In this document: piece after piece, positions 47,068 to 54,684 of the stretch
How positions within the stretch are numbered: position 1 is the first letter of the stretch
How the letters are laid out: each line of letters starts with the position of its first letter
NCBI GenBank assembly: GCA_042701975.1
Contig: CP170561.1
Coordinates: forward strand, 620,001 to 684,000
Reading direction: 5' to 3'
Source of the DNA: JAFALK01 sp042701975
GTDB taxonomy: Bacteria; Pseudomonadota; Gammaproteobacteria; Burkholderiales; Burkholderiaceae_C
Length of the DNA stretch: 64,000 nt
Program-made: the position numbers and the translations under genes
The notes under the pieces: generated by a model
The model's input: the letters and a program-made list of their open reading frames with translations, nothing else
What the model was told of the DNA's origin: nothing
Database searches by the model: none

Positions 47068-48771
47068 ATGAGCTTCGACATCAGCATCGGTTTGGCGAGC
47101 GCGAAAGGTCCGCGCGAGGACATGGAAGATTTCGCCGCCGTGCAGCGCCCCGACACTCCTGACGAGGCGCTGGGCTGGATCGCGGCCCTGGCGGACGGTG
47201 TTTCGCAAGGTGGTGGCGGCCGCGTGGCGGCGCAGACCACGGTGACCAGCTTGGTGCGCGACTACTTCGGCACCCCGCCACGCTGGGACACAACGGTGGC
47301 GCTGGACCGCTTGATCCGCGCCCAGAACGCCTGGCTGGCCGACCACAACCGGCGCCGCGGCGAGGCTGCGCTGACGACGCTCAGCGCCGTGGTGCTGCGC
47401 GGACACGGCTACACGATCGCCCACGTTGGCGACAGCCGCATCTGGCTGCTGCGCGAGGGCAGCGGCTGCCAGCAGCTGACGCAAGACCATGCGCTCGACC
47501 AGCGGGATTTCGCGCGCCTCACTCGCGCCATCGGCCTGGACGACGCGGTGCGCGTGGACTACGCCCAAGGCGAGCTGCGTGCCGGCGACCGCTTGCTGCT
47601 GACCAGCGACGGCGTGCATGGCGTGCTCGGCCGCAAGCGCTTTGCCGCACTCGCCGCTCTGGACGATGCCCAAGCTGCGGCCGACGCGCTGGTGCGGGCC
47701 GCGCTGGAAGCCGGCGGGCAGGACAACGCCACGGCTCTCGTGCTGCAGGTCCATGGCCTCGCGCCGGGCCTGGACGCTGGCTTGCTGAGCCCGGCGCAGC
47801 GCCAGTTGCCCGTGCTGCCCAAGCTGCGCATGGGCGAGCAGATTGACGGGCTCACCATCACCGCGCTGGTGGCTGACAACGGCGTGCATCGGCTCTACCA
47901 GGCGCGCGATGCGGCCGGCAATCTCGTTGCGCTCAAGACCCTGCACGAGGCCCGCGCCAGCGATGCCGAGGAGCGCGCCATGCTGGCCCACGAGGGCTGG
48001 CTGGGTCAGCGGCTGGCAGCCGTGGAGGGCTTCGTCGCCACCCACGCACCGCGCGATGCGAGCGCCTTCTACCTGCGCTTCGACTGGCACGGCGGCCGCA
48101 CGCTGGAGCAGCTGATGCAGGACGGCGAGCGCCCCGCGCTGACCGAGTTCCTGGCCGCGGCGAGCGCACTCGCGCGCGCCCTGGGCCGGCTGCACCGCGC
48201 CGGTGTCGTGCACCGCGACATCAAGCCGGCCAATCTGCATCTGGGTGACGATGGCCAGTGGCGCGTGCTCGACCTGGGCGTGGCGCTCTCCGGCCGCGAA
48301 CCCGAGGCGCTGCGCGAGCTGCATGCGGGCACGCCGAGCTACATCAATCCGGAGCAGTGGGACGACCCGCCTGGCCCCCATTCGGCGGCGGACGCCGGCA
48401 GCGATCTCTTCGCGCTGGGCGTGACGCTCTACCAATGGCTGATCGGCCGCCTGCCCTATGGCGAGATCGAGCCCTACCAGCGCGCGCGCTTCCGACGCGA
48501 TCCGCAGGCCCCGTCGCGCAGCCGCCCCGAGGTGCCGATCTGGCTGGACCATGTGCTGCTCAAGGCCGTGAACCGCGAGCCTGCCGAGCGCTTCGAGACC
48601 GCCGAGGAGCTGCTGCTCGCACTGGAGCGCGGCGCCTCTCGGCCCCTGCCCGCGCCGGGCAGCACGCCGCTGGTGCGGCGCAATCCGCTGGCGCTGTGGC
48701 AGTTCGCGCTCGCCGTCTCGGTGCTGCTGAACCTGCTGCTCGTGTACTGGCTGGTCTTCCTGCCGCGGTGA
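47068..48771 (+). CDS. Membrane-anchored PP2C phosphatase-Ser/Thr kinase fusion
   Basis: A 567-residue protein starting at ATG 47068. Residues 1-240 are a PP2C phosphatase: EDMEDF, ADGVSQGGGG, HVGDSRIW, SDGVHGVLG and GGQDNATAL supply the metal-binding acids. Residues 265-530 are a Hanks-type kinase with VALK (K290), HRDIKPAN (D384), DLG in place of DFG, and NPEQ in place of APE. A single membrane segment (FALAVSVLLNLLLVYWLVF) ends the chain, so both enzyme domains face the cytoplasm. It lies antisense between narK and nirB, suggesting control of nitrate uptake or reduction by reversible phosphorylation; targets are unknown. Confidence 0.92.
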   Translation: MSFDISIGLASAKGPREDMEDFAAVQRPDTPDEALGWIAALADGVSQGGGGRVAAQTTVTSLVRDYFGTPPRWDTTVALDRLIRAQNAWLADHNRRRGEAALTTLSAVVLRGHGYTIAHVGDSRIWLLREGSGCQQLTQDHALDQRDFARLTRAIGLDDAVRVDYAQGELRAGDRLLLTSDGVHGVLGRKRFAALAALDDAQAAADALVRAALEAGGQDNATALVLQVHGLAPGLDAGLLSPAQRQLPVLPKLRMGEQIDGLTITALVADNGVHRLYQARDAAGNLVALKTLHEARASDAEERAMLAHEGWLGQRLAAVEGFVATHAPRDASAFYLRFDWHGGRTLEQLMQDGERPALTEFLAAASALARALGRLHRAGVVHRDIKPANLHLGDDGQWRVLDLGVALSGREPEALRELHAGTPSYINPEQWDDPPGPHSAADAGSDLFALGVTLYQWLIGRLPYGEIEPYQRARFRRDPQAPSRSRPEVPIWLDHVLLKAVNREPAERFETAEELLLALERGASRPLPAPGSTPLVRRNPLALWQFALAVSVLLNLLLVYWLVFLPR

Positions 48772-48784
48772 CGATGATGAAAGT

Positions 48785-50047
48785 TCAGCGCGCTTCATAG
48801 GAAGCCCTCCCGCCCGCTGCCGGTGTGGACGCGTGTCGAGCACGGCCGCCCTTCTCTGCCCAGGTCCGCGTCCAGCGGATCTGCATCACCCGCATCACGC
48901 CCAGCATCAGCAGCGCCAGCACGGCAAAGGCCGCGAAGCCGTAGCCGTAGCTGCCCAGGTGCTGCTTGGACAAGCCCATCAGGTTGGGTACGAGGCCACC
49001 GCCCAGGGCGCCGATCTCGCCAATCATCGAACCGGCCACAGCGGTGGCCGCCGGCCAGCGCAGCGGCACGAGCTGGAACAGCGCGCCGTTGCCCGCGCCG
49101 AGAGCCGCGAAGCAGGCGATCAGCAGCAGCGTGGTCAGCACCAGCGAGCCGCCGGCCCAGGCCGTGAGGAAGAGGCCCGCGGCCACGGCGCACAGCACGA
49201 CAGTCAACGTGTTCACGCCGCCCCAGCGGTCCGACAACCAGCCGCCGGCCACACGCACGGCAGCGCCCATGAAGGCGGCCAGCATGGTCAGCTGCCCGGC
49301 CTGCACCTTGGAGACGCCAAACTGGTCGTGGTAATAGGTGGGCAAGAAGGTGGTGAGGCCGATGAAGCCGCCGAAGGTCACGCCGTAGATCAGGCTGAAG
49401 GCCCAGCCGTCCTTCTCGAACAGGCAGGCAATGTGCTCGCGAAAAGACGCCTTGCTGTCCACGTCCGGGGGCTCCTTGGCGAACACCACCATCACGATCA
49501 TCGGCACGAGGATGGCTCCTGCGGCGAAGGCGTAGACCGTCTGCCAGCCATAGGCCTGCGCCAGCGGCGGCGCCACCAGCACCGAGACCGCCGTGCCCAC
49601 ATTGCCCGCGCCCACCAGGCCCATCGCCAGGCCCTTGTACTGCGGCGGGAACCAGCCCGATCCGAGCGAGAGCGCCACGCCGAAGCTTGCGCCCGCAATG
49701 CCCAGCAGCGCGCCCATCGCGAGCAGGTCGTCGTAGCGCTTGACCATGAAGAAGCCGTAGAGCATGGCCACGGCGATCAGGCCCATCTCCACCAGCGTGG
49801 CGTTCTTGCGGCCGATGTATTGCGACAGCAGGCCGAGCGGGAAGCGCATCAGCGCGCCGGCCATGATGGGGATGGAGAGCATCAGCCCCTTTTGCGCCGG
49901 CGAGAGATCGAAGGCCTCGCTGATGAACGGCGCCAGGGCACCGTTGAGCACCCAGATGCAGCAGGAGAAGGCGAAGTACAGGAATGCGGCAAACAGCGTG
50001 GGGCTGTGACCGGACTTCAGGAACGATGGCTTGGCAGCAGCGGGCAT
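48785..50047 (-). CDS. narK: Nitrate/nitrite MFS transporter (NarK/NasA type)
   Basis: A 420-residue transporter starting at ATG 50045-50047 (MPAAAKPSFLKSG). About 12 hydrophobic segments are visible. The NNP-family blocks are present: FSCCIWVLNGALAPF in helix 1, GRFPLG-like MRFPLGLLSQYIGRK, and the glycine-rich stretch GLVGAGNVGTAVSVL. It imports nitrate and/or exports nitrite at the inner membrane. It ends 13 bases from the end of the convergent kinase gene with no terminator between. Its leader carries a sigma-54 promoter, a hexaloop hairpin and a terminator. Confidence 0.93.
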   Translation of the reverse strand: MPAAAKPSFLKSGHSPTLFAAFLYFAFSCCIWVLNGALAPFISEAFDLSPAQKGLMLSIPIMAGALMRFPLGLLSQYIGRKNATLVEMGLIAVAMLYGFFMVKRYDDLLAMGALLGIAGASFGVALSLGSGWFPPQYKGLAMGLVGAGNVGTAVSVLVAPPLAQAYGWQTVYAFAAGAILVPMIVMVVFAKEPPDVDSKASFREHIACLFEKDGWAFSLIYGVTFGGFIGLTTFLPTYYHDQFGVSKVQAGQLTMLAAFMGAAVRVAGGWLSDRWGGVNTLTVVLCAVAAGLFLTAWAGGSLVLTTLLLIACFAALGAGNGALFQLVPLRWPAATAVAGSMIGEIGALGGGLVPNLMGLSKQHLGSYGYGFAAFAVLALLMLGVMRVMQIRWTRTWAEKGGRARHASTPAAGGRASYEAR

Positions 50048-50063
50048 GGCGAGAGCGACCTTG

Positions 50064-50105
50064 AAACGACAAAAGGCCGCGACAAGCACCGGGCTTGGCG
50101 AGGCC
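50064..50105 (-). terminator. Intrinsic terminator in the narK leader
   Basis: Read on the minus strand, GGCC-t-CG-c-CAAGC pairs with GCTTG-t-CG-c-GGCC (plus coordinates 50075-50105, loop CCGGT, two mismatches), followed by TTTTGTCGTTT (50074-50064). It lies 16 bases before the narK ATG, so it would stop transcription before the coding region unless relieved. This is the position expected of an attenuator. Confidence 0.6.
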
Positions 50106-50132
50106 ATGAACATGCAACGAAGGACGGGGGGC

Positions 50133-50152
50133 GCGGCGCGCCATTGCGCCGC
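50133..50152 (-). promoter_or_regulatory. Hexaloop hairpin in the narK leader (ANTAR-type P1 candidate)
   Basis: On the minus strand GCGGCGC and GCGCCGC form a perfect 7-bp stem closing the six-base loop AATGGC. A at loop position 1 and G at position 4 match the loops recognised by ANTAR antiterminators. The hairpin begins about where the sigma-54 promoter predicts the message to start. A second hexaloop overlapping the terminator was not found. Confidence 0.55.
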
Positions 50153-50164
50153 AGCTTTTCCGTC

Positions 50165-50180
50165 GCAAGCAACGTGCCAG
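50165..50180 (-). promoter_or_regulatory. Sigma-54 promoter of narK
   Basis: The minus strand reads CTGGCACGTTGCTTGC: TGGCACG, four bases, TTGC. The invariant GG (50178-50177) and GC (50166-50165) are separated by exactly 10 bases. Transcription would start about 12 bases further on, near 50153, directly before the hexaloop hairpin. This implies nitrogen control through NtrC. Confidence 0.75.
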
Positions 50181-50252
50181 GGCGATGGCACGAGTTCTGC
50201 GTTGTCCTGTCCGATGCACGCCGCCTCCCCCGTCCGCCCCTCTGACAGACCG

Positions 50253-51473
50253 ATGCCTGAGCACGCCGCCACCGCGCCCCGTTTGCTGCTGTTGGGGCAC
50301 GCCGCGCCGCCCCCGAATCTGTTGCGCTGCACCATCCTGGCTCGTCCGGAGCGCCGCAGCTTGGTGCGGTGCGCACAGGAAGCGGACCTCGCACTGCTCT
50401 GGCCGGACTCGCCCGAGGCGCTAACGGACTGGCTGGAGGCACTGGCCGAGCTGCCGGCGCGACCACCCTGGCTCTGCATCGCGCCCGGCGCTACCGCGGC
50501 GCAGCGCCGGCGCGGTTTCGAGCTGGGCGCGCAGCTCTGGCTGGCACAGGCGCCGGCCGACCTGCCCGCGCAGATCGAATGGGCGCTCTGGCAGCATGAG
50601 CGCCAGGCCGACCTGCAAGCCCAGCTTGACGAGCGCAAATGGACCGAGCGCGCCAAGGGTCTGCTGATGTCGGCCCAGGCGCTCGACGAGGACGGCGCCT
50701 TCCGGCTGCTGCGGCAGACGGCGATGCAAGCGCACCTGCGGCTCGGCGAGGTCTCGCGCTCGGTCGTGCGCGCGGCGCAGCAGGCCGAGGCCGTGAACCT
50801 GGCGGGCCAGCAGCGCATGCTCTCGCAGCGCCTGGTCAAGTTGATGGCGCAGCGCGCGGGCGGCATCGAGCCGGCGCGCGCCAAGGCCTTACAGGACGAA
50901 TCCGCCGCGCGCATCGGCGCGAATCTCCAGCGCCTGCCCCAGCTCTGCGATGCGGGTGTGGAGCTCGGCGCGCTCGAAGCCGCGTGGGACCAGCTGCGCC
51001 CGCTGCTCAAGGGCAAGCCCACCGCCGAAGTGCTGCTGGCGGCGGACGAGGCCGCGCAGCAATTGCTGGCGCTGTCTGAAGCCTTCGCCGCCGCGCTGGA
51101 AGCCGAAGGCGCAGGCCGCCCGCTGCGCCTCGTGAACCTGTGCGGCCGCCAGCGCATGCTGAGCCAGCGCCTGGCCAAGGAGGCCCTGCTGGCCGACCTG
51201 CTGCCAGGCCGCGACCCGGAGCTACTCGGCGCGGGGCTCCAGGCCTTCGAGCAGGGTCTGGCCGAGCTGGAAGCCGCGCCGCTCTCCAGCAGCGCCATCC
51301 GCGAATCGCTGGAAGAGGTGCGTGCCGAGTGGCTGCGGCTCCTGCGCAGCCTGCGCAACGCGCACGGTCGAGAAGCCGCCTCGGGGTTGGCGCGCAGCAG
51401 CGAGGTGCTGTTGAAGCGGCTCGACATGCTGACTGTCCAGTATCAGCAGAGTTTGCAGATCATCCTGGGCTAG
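50253..51473 (+). CDS. ANTAR-domain protein with two P-box-like nitrate-sensor modules
   Basis: A 406-residue protein starting at ATG 50253 (MPEHAATAPRLLLLG); ATG 50214 is an alternative. Residues 1-115 look like a degenerate receiver domain without a clear phospho-acceptor. Residues 118-180 are an ANTAR RNA-binding domain (WTERAKGLLMSAQALDED). Two PilJ/NarX-like modules follow, each starting with a P-box-like helix: NLAGQQRMLSQR at 182 and NLCGRQRMLSQR at 295. In NarX/NarQ the P-box binds nitrate. A cytosolic nitrate-responsive antiterminator is a reasonable inference. Its stop overlaps that of the convergent nrtC (CTAG). Confidence 0.85.
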   Translation: MPEHAATAPRLLLLGHAAPPPNLLRCTILARPERRSLVRCAQEADLALLWPDSPEALTDWLEALAELPARPPWLCIAPGATAAQRRRGFELGAQLWLAQAPADLPAQIEWALWQHERQADLQAQLDERKWTERAKGLLMSAQALDEDGAFRLLRQTAMQAHLRLGEVSRSVVRAAQQAEAVNLAGQQRMLSQRLVKLMAQRAGGIEPARAKALQDESAARIGANLQRLPQLCDAGVELGALEAAWDQLRPLLKGKPTAEVLLAADEAAQQLLALSEAFAAALEAEGAGRPLRLVNLCGRQRMLSQRLAKEALLADLLPGRDPELLGAGLQAFEQGLAELEAAPLSSSAIRESLEEVRAEWLRLLRSLRNAHGREAASGLARSSEVLLKRLDMLTVQYQQSLQIILG

Positions 51474-52267
51474 GCGGGCTGCGCCTCCACGTGCGCGTGG
51501 CGCGTGTAGAGAAAGTCGATCACCGCCTTGCGGGCATGCACGTACGCCGGGTCTTCGGCCAGGGCTACGCGATCGCGCGGTCGCGACAGGCCAACGCTCA
51601 GGATCTCGCCGATGGTGGCCGCGGGCCCGTTGGTCATCATCACGATGCGGTCGGAGAGCAGCACGGCTTCGTCCACGTCATGCGTAACCATGACGACGGT
51701 GCTCTGCGTGCGCTCGACGATCCTGAGCAGCTCGTCCTGCAGCTTGGCGCGGGTCAGTGCATCGAGCGCGCCGAAGGGCTCGTCCATCAGCAGCACCTTG
51801 GGTTCCATCGCCAACGCACGCGCGATGCCCACGCGCTGCTTCATGCCGCCGGAGATCTCGTGCGGCTTCTTGTGCAGGGCGTGGCTCATGCCAACCAGTT
51901 GCAGCGCAGCCTCAGCGCGGGCGGCCTGCTGCTTGCGCGTCTCGGTCTTGAACACGGCCTCAACGGCGAGCTCCACGTTTTGCTGGCAGCTGAGCCAGGG
52001 CAGCAGCGAGTGGTTCTGGAACACCACGCTGCGCTCGGGGCCGGGTGCGGCGATCTCGCGGCCGTCGCACAGCAGCGCACCACTCGTGGGCAGCAAGAGG
52101 CCGGCGAGCAGGTTCAGCAGCGTGGACTTGCCGCAGCCGGAGTGGCCGATCAGCGTGACGAACTCGCCGCGCTCGACGGTCAGGTTCACCTCGCGCAGCG
52201 CGTGGAATTCGCCCTTGGCCGTGGCGAAGCGCATGTCCGCGTTCTGGACTTCGATGAAGGCATTCAT
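51470..52267 (-). CDS. nrtC: Nitrate ABC transporter, ATP-binding protein
   Basis: A 265-residue ABC ATPase: Walker A GHSGCGKST near residue 41, Q-loop FQNHSLLPWL, signature ISGGMKQR, Walker B LLMDEPFGALD and the switch histidine in VTHDVDEA. The NHSLLPW block is common in nitrate/taurine-type transporters. It starts at ATG 52265-52267, overlapping nrtB by 4 bases. Unlike some cyanobacterial NrtC it has no C-terminal nitrate-binding domain. The ATPase powers nitrate import through NrtB. Confidence 0.93.
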   Translation of the reverse strand: MNAFIEVQNADMRFATAKGEFHALREVNLTVERGEFVTLIGHSGCGKSTLLNLLAGLLLPTSGALLCDGREIAAPGPERSVVFQNHSLLPWLSCQQNVELAVEAVFKTETRKQQAARAEAALQLVGMSHALHKKPHEISGGMKQRVGIARALAMEPKVLLMDEPFGALDALTRAKLQDELLRIVERTQSTVVMVTHDVDEAVLLSDRIVMMTNGPAATIGEILSVGLSRPRDRVALAEDPAYVHARKAVIDFLYTRHAHVEAQPA

Positions 52268-53202
52268 GCTTGCACCTCGTATGTGAAGCGGCGCGCCACC
52301 GCGATCAGCAGCCATTCGAGCGCGAGGCCCACGCCGCCGATCACGAAGATGGCGACGAGGATGTGCTCGACGTTCAGGTTGTTCCACTCGTCCCACACCC
52401 AGAAGCCGATGCCCACGCCGCCGGTCAGCATTTCGGCCGCGACGATGACGAGCCAGGCCGTGCCGACCGAGAGGCGCACGCCCGTCAGCAGGTAAGGCAG
52501 CACGGCGGGGAAGAGGATGCGCGTGATGACCTTCCACTCCGGCAGGGCCAGCACGCGCGCCACGTTCAGGTAGTCCTGCGGCACGCGCTGCACGCCCACG
52601 GCCGTGTTCACCACCATCGGCCAGATCGAGCAGATGAAGATGGTCCAGATCGCCGCCGGATTGGCGGCCTTGAAGACCAGCAGGCCGATGGGCAGCCAGG
52701 CCAGTGGCGAGACCGGCTTGAGCAGGCTGATCAGCGGCGAGACCATGCGGTTGGCGAAGTCGAAGCGGCCGATCAGGAAACCCAGCGGAATGCCCACCAG
52801 CGCCGCAAGCCCGAAGCCGAGGCCCACGCGGCCGAGCGAGTTGAGCACGTTCCACCCGATGCCGATGTCGTTCGGGCCCTTCTTGTAGAACGGGTCGGCG
52901 AACAGGTCCATAGCCGAGCGGAAGGTGGCGGCCGGCGTGGGGAAGCCGTCGCTCTTGAGCGTCAGCAGCGCCCAGATGCCCACGAGCAGGGCCAGACCGA
53001 GCACGGGCGGCAGCGCGCGGTTCCAGAACCAGGAGGTGCCCGGGCGGCGTGGCGCTTTCGGTGCCTTCGGTGCCTTCGTTGCTTTGGCGCGCTTCTGCGG
53101 AGCTGCAGCGGCCTCCGCCTTGGCGGGTGCGTGCACGGGAGTGATTGCAGCGACCGACTCAGCGGTGGGCGCGCTGCTGGGAGTGATGACGGCGCTCGTC
53201 AT
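52264..53202 (-). CDS. nrtB: Nitrate ABC transporter, permease
   Basis: A 312-residue inner-membrane permease. The first 55 residues are an Ala/Pro/Lys-rich tail (AKATKAPKAPKAPRRPG). About six membrane segments follow, beginning PPVLGLALLVGIWALLTL. The BPD_transp_1 EAA-like loop reads EWKVITRILFPAVLPYLLTG and the family block WLVIVAAEMLTGGVGIGFWVWDEWN is typical of NrtB. It starts 3 bases after nrtA ends and overlaps nrtC. Confidence 0.94.
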   Translation of the reverse strand: MTSAVITPSSAPTAESVAAITPVHAPAKAEAAAAPQKRAKATKAPKAPKAPRRPGTSWFWNRALPPVLGLALLVGIWALLTLKSDGFPTPAATFRSAMDLFADPFYKKGPNDIGIGWNVLNSLGRVGLGFGLAALVGIPLGFLIGRFDFANRMVSPLISLLKPVSPLAWLPIGLLVFKAANPAAIWTIFICSIWPMVVNTAVGVQRVPQDYLNVARVLALPEWKVITRILFPAVLPYLLTGVRLSVGTAWLVIVAAEMLTGGVGIGFWVWDEWNNLNVEHILVAIFVIGGVGLALEWLLIAVARRFTYEVQA

Positions 53203-53205
53203 GGC

Positions 53206-54444
53206 TCAAGCCCTCACCTGGAAGCCGTCGGCATAACGAGCGGGATCCTTGCCATCCCAGACCAAGCCGTCGATCAGCTTGGCCGAGCGCATCGGGGCCG
53301 AAGGCACGCTGATCTTGAGCTGGGCCGCGGCCTGCTTGTAGAGCTCGATCTGGTTGATCTGCTGGGCCACGGCGAGGTAGTTCGGGTGCTCCTTGATCAG
53401 GCCCCAGCGCTTGTGCTGCGTGAGGAACCACATGCCGTCGGACAGGTAGGGAAAGTTGACCGCGCCGTCGTTGAAGAACTTCATGTGATGGGGGTCGTCC
53501 CAGGTCTTGCCCAGGCCGTTCTGGTAGCGGCCGAGGATGCGTTGGTTGATGGCGTCCACGCCGGTGTTCACATAGCTCTTCTCCGCGATGGCCTCGGCCA
53601 TCTTGAGCTTGTTGCTCAAGCTGGCGTCGATCCAACGCGAGGCTTCCAGAACGGCCATCACGACGGCGCGCGCGGTGTTGGGGTTCTTCTTGACGAAGTC
53701 GGCCGTGGTGCCCAGCACCTTCTCGGGGTGCTCGGGCCAGATGTCTTGCGTGGTGACGGCGGTGATGCCGATGCCGTCCATGATGGCGCGGTGCCCCCAG
53801 GGCTCGCCGACGCAGAAGCCGTCCATGTTGCCGACGCGCATATTGGCCACCATCTGCGGCGGCGGCACGGTGATGACCTTGGCGTCCTTCATCGGGTTCA
53901 CGCCCACGCTGGCCAGCCAGTAGTAGAGCCACATGGCGTGCGTGCCGGTAGGGAAGGTCTGCGCGAAGGTGTACTCGCGCTTGTCGGAGTTCATGAGCTT
54001 GGCGAGCGAGCCGCCATCCACCGCGCCTTTGTCGGCGAGCTTCTTGGACAGCGTGATCGCCTGGCCGTTGTTGTTCAGGGTCATGAGCACGGCCATGTCC
54101 TTCTTGGGGCCGCCCACGCCGAGGTGCACGCCATAGATGAGGCCGTAGAGCACGTGCGCCATGTCGAGCTCGCCATTGACCAGCTTGTCGCGCACACCGG
54201 CCCAAGAGGCTTCCTTGCTCGGCACGATCTTGATGCCGTACTTCTTGTCGAAGCCCAGCACGGAGGCCATCACGACGGAAGCGCAGTCAGTCAGCGGGAT
54301 GAAGCCGATGCGCACCTCTTCCTTTTCCGGCTTGTCGGAACCCGCGGCATAGGCCTGCGGCATCAAGCCGGTGGCGGCGACCGCTGCCCCTGCGGTCAAA
54401 AGCTTGCGGCGCTCTGCGCTCATGAGACCTCCTGCGTTCTGCAT
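53206..54444 (-). CDS. nrtA: Nitrate ABC transporter, periplasmic substrate-binding protein (Tat signal)
   Basis: A 412-residue NrtA-type protein. AGGAG lies 6-7 bases before ATG 54442-54444; a second ATG seven codons later also has AGGAGG nearby. The N-terminus MSAERRKLLTAGAAVAATG carries twin arginines before a hydrophobic stretch, so export by Tat is likely. Mature-part blocks VRIGFIPLTDCASVV and VGNMDGFCVGEPWGHRA belong to the nitrate/bicarbonate-binding family. First gene of nrtABC, behind a leader with sigma-54 promoter, two hexaloop hairpins and a terminator. Confidence 0.94.
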   Translation of the reverse strand: MQNAGGLMSAERRKLLTAGAAVAATGLMPQAYAAGSDKPEKEEVRIGFIPLTDCASVVMASVLGFDKKYGIKIVPSKEASWAGVRDKLVNGELDMAHVLYGLIYGVHLGVGGPKKDMAVLMTLNNNGQAITLSKKLADKGAVDGGSLAKLMNSDKREYTFAQTFPTGTHAMWLYYWLASVGVNPMKDAKVITVPPPQMVANMRVGNMDGFCVGEPWGHRAIMDGIGITAVTTQDIWPEHPEKVLGTTADFVKKNPNTARAVVMAVLEASRWIDASLSNKLKMAEAIAEKSYVNTGVDAINQRILGRYQNGLGKTWDDPHHMKFFNDGAVNFPYLSDGMWFLTQHKRWGLIKEHPNYLAVAQQINQIELYKQAAAQLKISVPSAPMRSAKLIDGLVWDGKDPARYADGFQVRA

Positions 54445-54467
54445 ACAAATCTCCTGGAGAAGAAATG

Positions 54468-54527
54468 AAAAAAGGCGTCACGATCAGGACCCCGCATACG
54501 AATGCAGATCACTGATCGGACGCCTTT
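54468..54527 (-). terminator. Leader terminator (attenuator) of nrtABC
   Basis: Minus strand: AAAGGCGTC-CGATCAG (from 54527) pairs with CTGATCG-t-GACGCC, followed by TTTTTT (54473-54468). The long stem has one unpaired base and is 24 bases upstream of the nrtA ATG. Its left arm is also the loop and right arm of the hexaloop hairpin P2, so the two structures are mutually exclusive. Confidence 0.85.
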
Positions 54528-54532
54528 GTCCG
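54517..54532 (-). promoter_or_regulatory. Hexaloop hairpin P2 in the nrtABC leader
   Basis: Minus strand CGGAC - AAAGGC - GTCCG: a 5-bp stem and a six-base loop with A at position 1 and G at position 4. Forming this hairpin removes the bases AAAGGCGTCCG from the terminator stem. It is the expected antiterminator hairpin of an ANTAR-bound leader. Confidence 0.8.
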
Positions 54533-54547
54533 GAAACTGAGATGGCA

Positions 54548-54567
54548 GGCCCACGCCGTTGCGGGCC
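54548..54567 (-). promoter_or_regulatory. Hexaloop hairpin P1 in the nrtABC leader
   Basis: Minus strand GGCCCGC - AACGGC - GTGGGCC: a 7-bp stem including one G-U pair and a six-base loop, again A at position 1 and G at position 4. Fifteen bases separate it from P2. It starts a few bases after the transcription start predicted from the sigma-54 promoter. Confidence 0.8.
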
Positions 54568-54581
54568 TTCGTCCCTCTACT

Positions 54582-54598
54582 TGCGAGAAACGTGCCAA
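54582..54598 (-). promoter_or_regulatory. Sigma-54 promoter of nrtABC
   Basis: Minus strand TTGGCACG-TTTC-TCGCA. The GG (54596-54595) and GC (54584-54583) are 10 bases apart, as required; TGGCACG matches the -24 box exactly and the -12 box differs by one base from TTGCA. The start of transcription would be near 54571, just before P1. Confidence 0.72.
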
Positions 54599-54684
54599 GC
54601 GGCTTTCAGGGAGAAGCGCGATGCCGAAGGCGTCCGGTGTGCACCGAAATCAGACGCAGCCGTCCTCAGCTTGGTGCGGCGTGC

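Noticed and set aside
50174..50191. Hairpin GTGCCA - TCGCCC - TGGCAC upstream of narK, with a six-base loop, considered as P1
   Set aside because: It overlaps the -24 element of the sigma-54 promoter and so lies upstream of the predicted transcript. Its loop also lacks A at position 1 and G at position 4.
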